The notes under the pieces are model-generated. The model saw only the letters and a program-made list of their open reading frames with translations, searched no databases and was not told the DNA's origin. A DNA stretch of 64,000 bases from an uncultured Acetatifactor sp. (GTDB lineage Bacteria > Bacillota > Clostridia > Lachnospirales > Lachnospiraceae): NCBI GenBank assembly GCA_934402315.1, contig CAKRTS010000001.1, forward strand, positions 124,001 through 188,000, given 5' to 3'. A program made the translations under genes and the position numbers. How positions within the stretch are numbered: the first letter of the stretch is position 1; every line of letters starts with the position of its first letter. Below, in pieces: positions 61,613 through 64,000 of the stretch.

Positions 61613-63667
61613 CTACGTCACTATGCGCTTAAACTTCCTATCCATCTCCGCCTTCGACATAGCAATAATCGTCGGCCTCCCATGCGGACAATTATAAGGA
61701 TTATCCAGCGTCAGCAGTTCATCAATCAACGTCTCCGCCTCCGCAAAGCTCAGCACATTATTCCCCTTCACCGCCGCCTTGCAGGACATCGAGGCAATCT
61801 TTTCCTCCACGACACGGATGCTCCCGAAATTGCCGCCGTCCGCAAGCTGGTCGAGCACGGAGAGAAACATCTCCCTCTCGCCGCAGCCGTAGAGATCAAC
61901 CGGCACGCTGCGCAGCGCGTACTCGCTTCCGCCGAAGGACTCCACCTCAAACCCGAGACTCTCGAAGACCTCCATATTCTCCTTGAGGATGTTCTCCTCC
62001 TGCCCGGAGAGGCTGACAATCACCGGCGGCATCAGCGCCTGTGACACAACGCTTTTCTCGTGGAACTGCTTCATCAGCCGCTCATAATTCACCTTTTCGT
62101 GTGCCGCGTGCTGATCGATCATCAGCAGCTTATTTTCAAACTCGATCAGCCAGTAGGTCTCAAACACCTGACCGATCATGCGGAAACGGCTCCGGTTGTC
62201 CGCCGTCAGCAGCTTCTCCTCAAACAGATTCATCTGGGTCGGCTTTGCGGCAATTTCCGGCTCTGCCTCCACCGTTACCTTTGGCTGCTCCACCGTCTGC
62301 GCCTGCGGCTCTCCGGGAAGCTCCGTCGTCTCCGTGAAGAAATTCTGGTCGGAATCCTGCTCCTGTACCGGCGGCTCGGTCTTCACCGTCTGTTCCAGTT
62401 GCTTCGGCAGTTCCGGTGTTTTCTGCTGTTCTGACTGCTTTTCCTGCATTTTGGGCGCGGTATCCTCGCCCTTTACCCTCGTCCAGACAGGATTATGAAT
62501 GAATTCCTGCATTTTAGGGCGTTCCGCCTCATACTTCATCTCCTCCATGACGCGGTAATTATCGCTCCGCCTCTGTTCAAAAGGCTCCGGTGTCTTCACC
62601 TTTTCCCGCTGCAGCTGTTCTTCCTTCCTCGCCGCCTGCTGTTCTCTCTCTGTCGTCAGCAGTGCATCGGGAATCATCTCCTTTGTCATCAGTGCATACT
62701 TGACCGCACCGCAGAGAAAGGCGCTGAAGCTCATGGCGTTTGTAAAGCGCACATCCATCTTCGTCGGATGCACATTGACATCCACCCGCTCCGTATCCAT
62801 GGTGATATGCAGCACGCACAGCGGGAATTTGTGCTGCATCAGATACTCCTTGTAGCCCTCCTCGACCGCGCGCGCCACGATATTGCTCCGTATAAATCTT
62901 CCGTTAATAAAATAAATTTCAAAGTTGCGGTTGGAGCGCACCTGTACAGGCTTCCCAAGGTATCCGTCGATCCGGATGCCGTCCTGCTCCGACTGGATCG
63001 GCACAAGCTCGTTTGCGACGTCCCTTCCGTAGATGCGGTAGATGACCTCCCTGAGATCGCCGTTGCCGGACGTATGGAACTTCATCTGGCTTCCGAGGAT
63101 CAGCTTAAAGGAAATATCCGGTCTGGAGAGTGCAAGATGCTCCATCAGATCCGCGATATAGCTTCCCTCCGTGGACGGCTGGCGCAGGAATTTCCGCCGC
63201 ACCGGCGTGTTGAAAAAGAGATTCCGCATAAGAAAGGTCGTTCCGTCCGGCGCACCCACCTCGTCAAAGGCAACCTCTCTGGCACCCTCAAGCTGTATCC
63301 TGCAGCCGGTAAGGCTGTCCGGCGTCTTCGTTATCACCTCAACCTTTGAGACCGCCGCGATACTCGACAGCGCTTCCCCGCGGAACCCAAGGCTGGAAAT
63401 CCTCATCAGATCCTCCGCACTCTCAATCTTGCTGGTCGCATGGCGCAGGAATGCCTTTCTGAGCTGTTCCTTCTCCATGCCGCAGCCGTTGTCCGTGACG
63501 CGGATGAACTCGATTCCTCCGTCCTTTGCCTCCACCGTGATGGCAGTGGCTCCGGCATCGATCGCATTCTCCACAAGCTCCTTCACAACGCTCGACGGGC
63601 GCTCTACAACCTCGCCCGCCGCAATCTTATCTATTGTCTCCGAATTCAGAATATGTATTTCTGCCAT
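61613..63667 (-). CDS. mutL: DNA mismatch repair protein MutL
   Basis: MutL couples mismatch recognition by MutS to strand removal. The N-terminal ATPase shows VVKELVENAIDAGA, RVTDNGCGM and GFRGEALSSIA. A long polar linker (about 340-490) follows. The C-terminal domain carries the endonuclease motif DQHAAHEKVNYE and CPHGRPT, so this is a nicking type, as expected without MutH. I chose ATG 63667 behind GGAGGAAATA (684 residues). Confidence 0.97.
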   Translation of the reverse strand: MAEIHILNSETIDKIAAGEVVERPSSVVKELVENAIDAGATAITVEAKDGGIEFIRVTDNGCGMEKEQLRKAFLRHATSKIESAEDLMRISSLGFRGEALSSIAAVSKVEVITKTPDSLTGCRIQLEGAREVAFDEVGAPDGTTFLMRNLFFNTPVRRKFLRQPSTEGSYIADLMEHLALSRPDISFKLILGSQMKFHTSGNGDLREVIYRIYGRDVANELVPIQSEQDGIRIDGYLGKPVQVRSNRNFEIYFINGRFIRSNIVARAVEEGYKEYLMQHKFPLCVLHITMDTERVDVNVHPTKMDVRFTNAMSFSAFLCGAVKYALMTKEMIPDALLTTEREQQAARKEEQLQREKVKTPEPFEQRRSDNYRVMEEMKYEAERPKMQEFIHNPVWTRVKGEDTAPKMQEKQSEQQKTPELPKQLEQTVKTEPPVQEQDSDQNFFTETTELPGEPQAQTVEQPKVTVEAEPEIAAKPTQMNLFEEKLLTADNRSRFRMIGQVFETYWLIEFENKLLMIDQHAAHEKVNYERLMKQFHEKSVVSQALMPPVIVSLSGQEENILKENMEVFESLGFEVESFGGSEYALRSVPVDLYGCGEREMFLSVLDQLADGGNFGSIRVVEEKIASMSCKAAVKGNNVLSFAEAETLIDELLTLDNPYNCPHGRPTIIAMSKAEMDRKFKRIVT

Positions 63668-63690
63668 TATTTCCTCCAGGGATCCCTTCC

Positions 63691-64000
63691 CTATTTCCCG
63701 CCCTGCCAACGGTTCTTGAGCTTGTTCTGCAGCCGGTACAGGGTGTTTAATGCATCCAGCGGTGACATGGAATTCACCTCGACCTCCATCAGCTCCTTCA
63801 GCACGTCCTCATCCGTCACGGTGTCAAAGAGAGACATCTGCGCCAGATCGACCTCATCCAGCTTCGGCTGCTTCTTCGCATGTCCGTCGCCCCTGACATC
63901 CACGGCGATGTTCTGGATTCTCTCTATGATGTCATTATCCGTCAGCTGTTCGACGATCTCCTTTGCGCGGTCGATAACCATATCCGGCACTCCCGCGAGC
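63691..64000 (-). CDS. mutS: DNA mismatch repair protein MutS, C-terminal end only
   Basis: The last ~103 residues of MutS, cut by the window edge. The LAGVPDMVIDRAKEIVEQL segment is the end of the ATPase domain, and SPLDALNTLYRLQNKLKN is the C-terminal helix. The upstream part lies outside the window. It ends 23 bases before the mutL start, the standard mutS-mutL order. Confidence 0.94.
   Translation of the reverse strand, partial: LAGVPDMVIDRAKEIVEQLTDNDIIERIQNIAVDVRGDGHAKKQPKLDEVDLAQMSLFDTVTDEDVLKELMEVEVNSMSPLDALNTLYRLQNKLKNRWQGGK

Overview
The window is a 64 kb piece of a Firmicutes chromosome, most likely from a gut Lachnospiraceae relative (Clostridia). This rests on gene content: a HisIE of the type often fused to a HisF-like domain, the radical SAM/DUF2344/RNase G trio, L27 with a cleavable N-terminus plus its protease Prp, a Min-Mre-RodA-PBP2 wall operon, a XerS-like recombinase, Liv and Lpl/Yes-type importers, strong GGAGG ribosome sites and moderate GC. 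Both edges cut genes: hisIE at the left, probably lacking its 5' part, and mutS at the right, 3' end only. No rRNA, tRNA or CRISPR array was seen.

Layout. 1-9 kb: hisIE; a HelD/UvrD-like helicase with an unexpected C-terminal domain resembling the N-terminal sandwich of GH31 glycosidases; a small membrane protein; then radical SAM, DUF2344, RNase G and NUDIX in one operon. 9-14 kb (minus strand): dtd, an AT-rich ABC-2 exporter, an AI-2E-family permease and rubrerythrin. 14.5-16.3 kb: ttcA and xerS. 16.3-24.7 kb: a carbohydrate-uptake island with an AraC regulator, two permeases, a binding lipoprotein and a YesM/YesN two-component pair. It has no ATPase gene, so a shared ATPase elsewhere is implied. 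24.7-25.3 kb: a LysM protein behind a consensus promoter covered by three LexA boxes, so a probable YneA-like SOS division inhibitor. 25.3-30.6 kb: a second island with a decayed IS4-family element, GH43, GH29 and AraC. 30.6-37.3 kb: lexA with its own boxes, a cytidylate-kinase-like protein, the complete livKHMGF importer and a DUF378 protein.

37.4-43.4 kb (minus strand): rplU-prp-rpmA-obgE-yhbY-nadD-yqeK-rsfS, a second cytidylate-kinase-like gene and an RluD-type synthase. 43.4-48.3 kb: lspA, aroB, sepF, a YggS-type PLP protein, an HlyD-like membrane protein and a small P-loop protein. 48.4-59.1 kb: one long wall and division block read leftward (DUF4321, radC, mreB, mreC, mreD, PBP2, minC, minD, minE, rodA, mgsA, D,D-carboxypeptidase). 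59.3-64 kb: mutS, mutL, miaA and a methionine gamma-lyase-like PLP enzyme.

Most of the window is conserved housekeeping sequence. The parts worth a second look are the helicase/GH31-N fusion; the two sugar-transport promoters that share the same blocks at identical spacing; the lexA and LysM genes, apparently pushed apart by the 5.3 kb glycosidase island, with a near-identical 18-bp LexA box at each edge; the decayed IS with long inverted repeats; and the separation of radical SAM-DUF2344-rng from rplU-prp-rpmA-obgE, which a single ~33 kb inversion could explain. All functional calls come from reading motifs and context; no database search was run.
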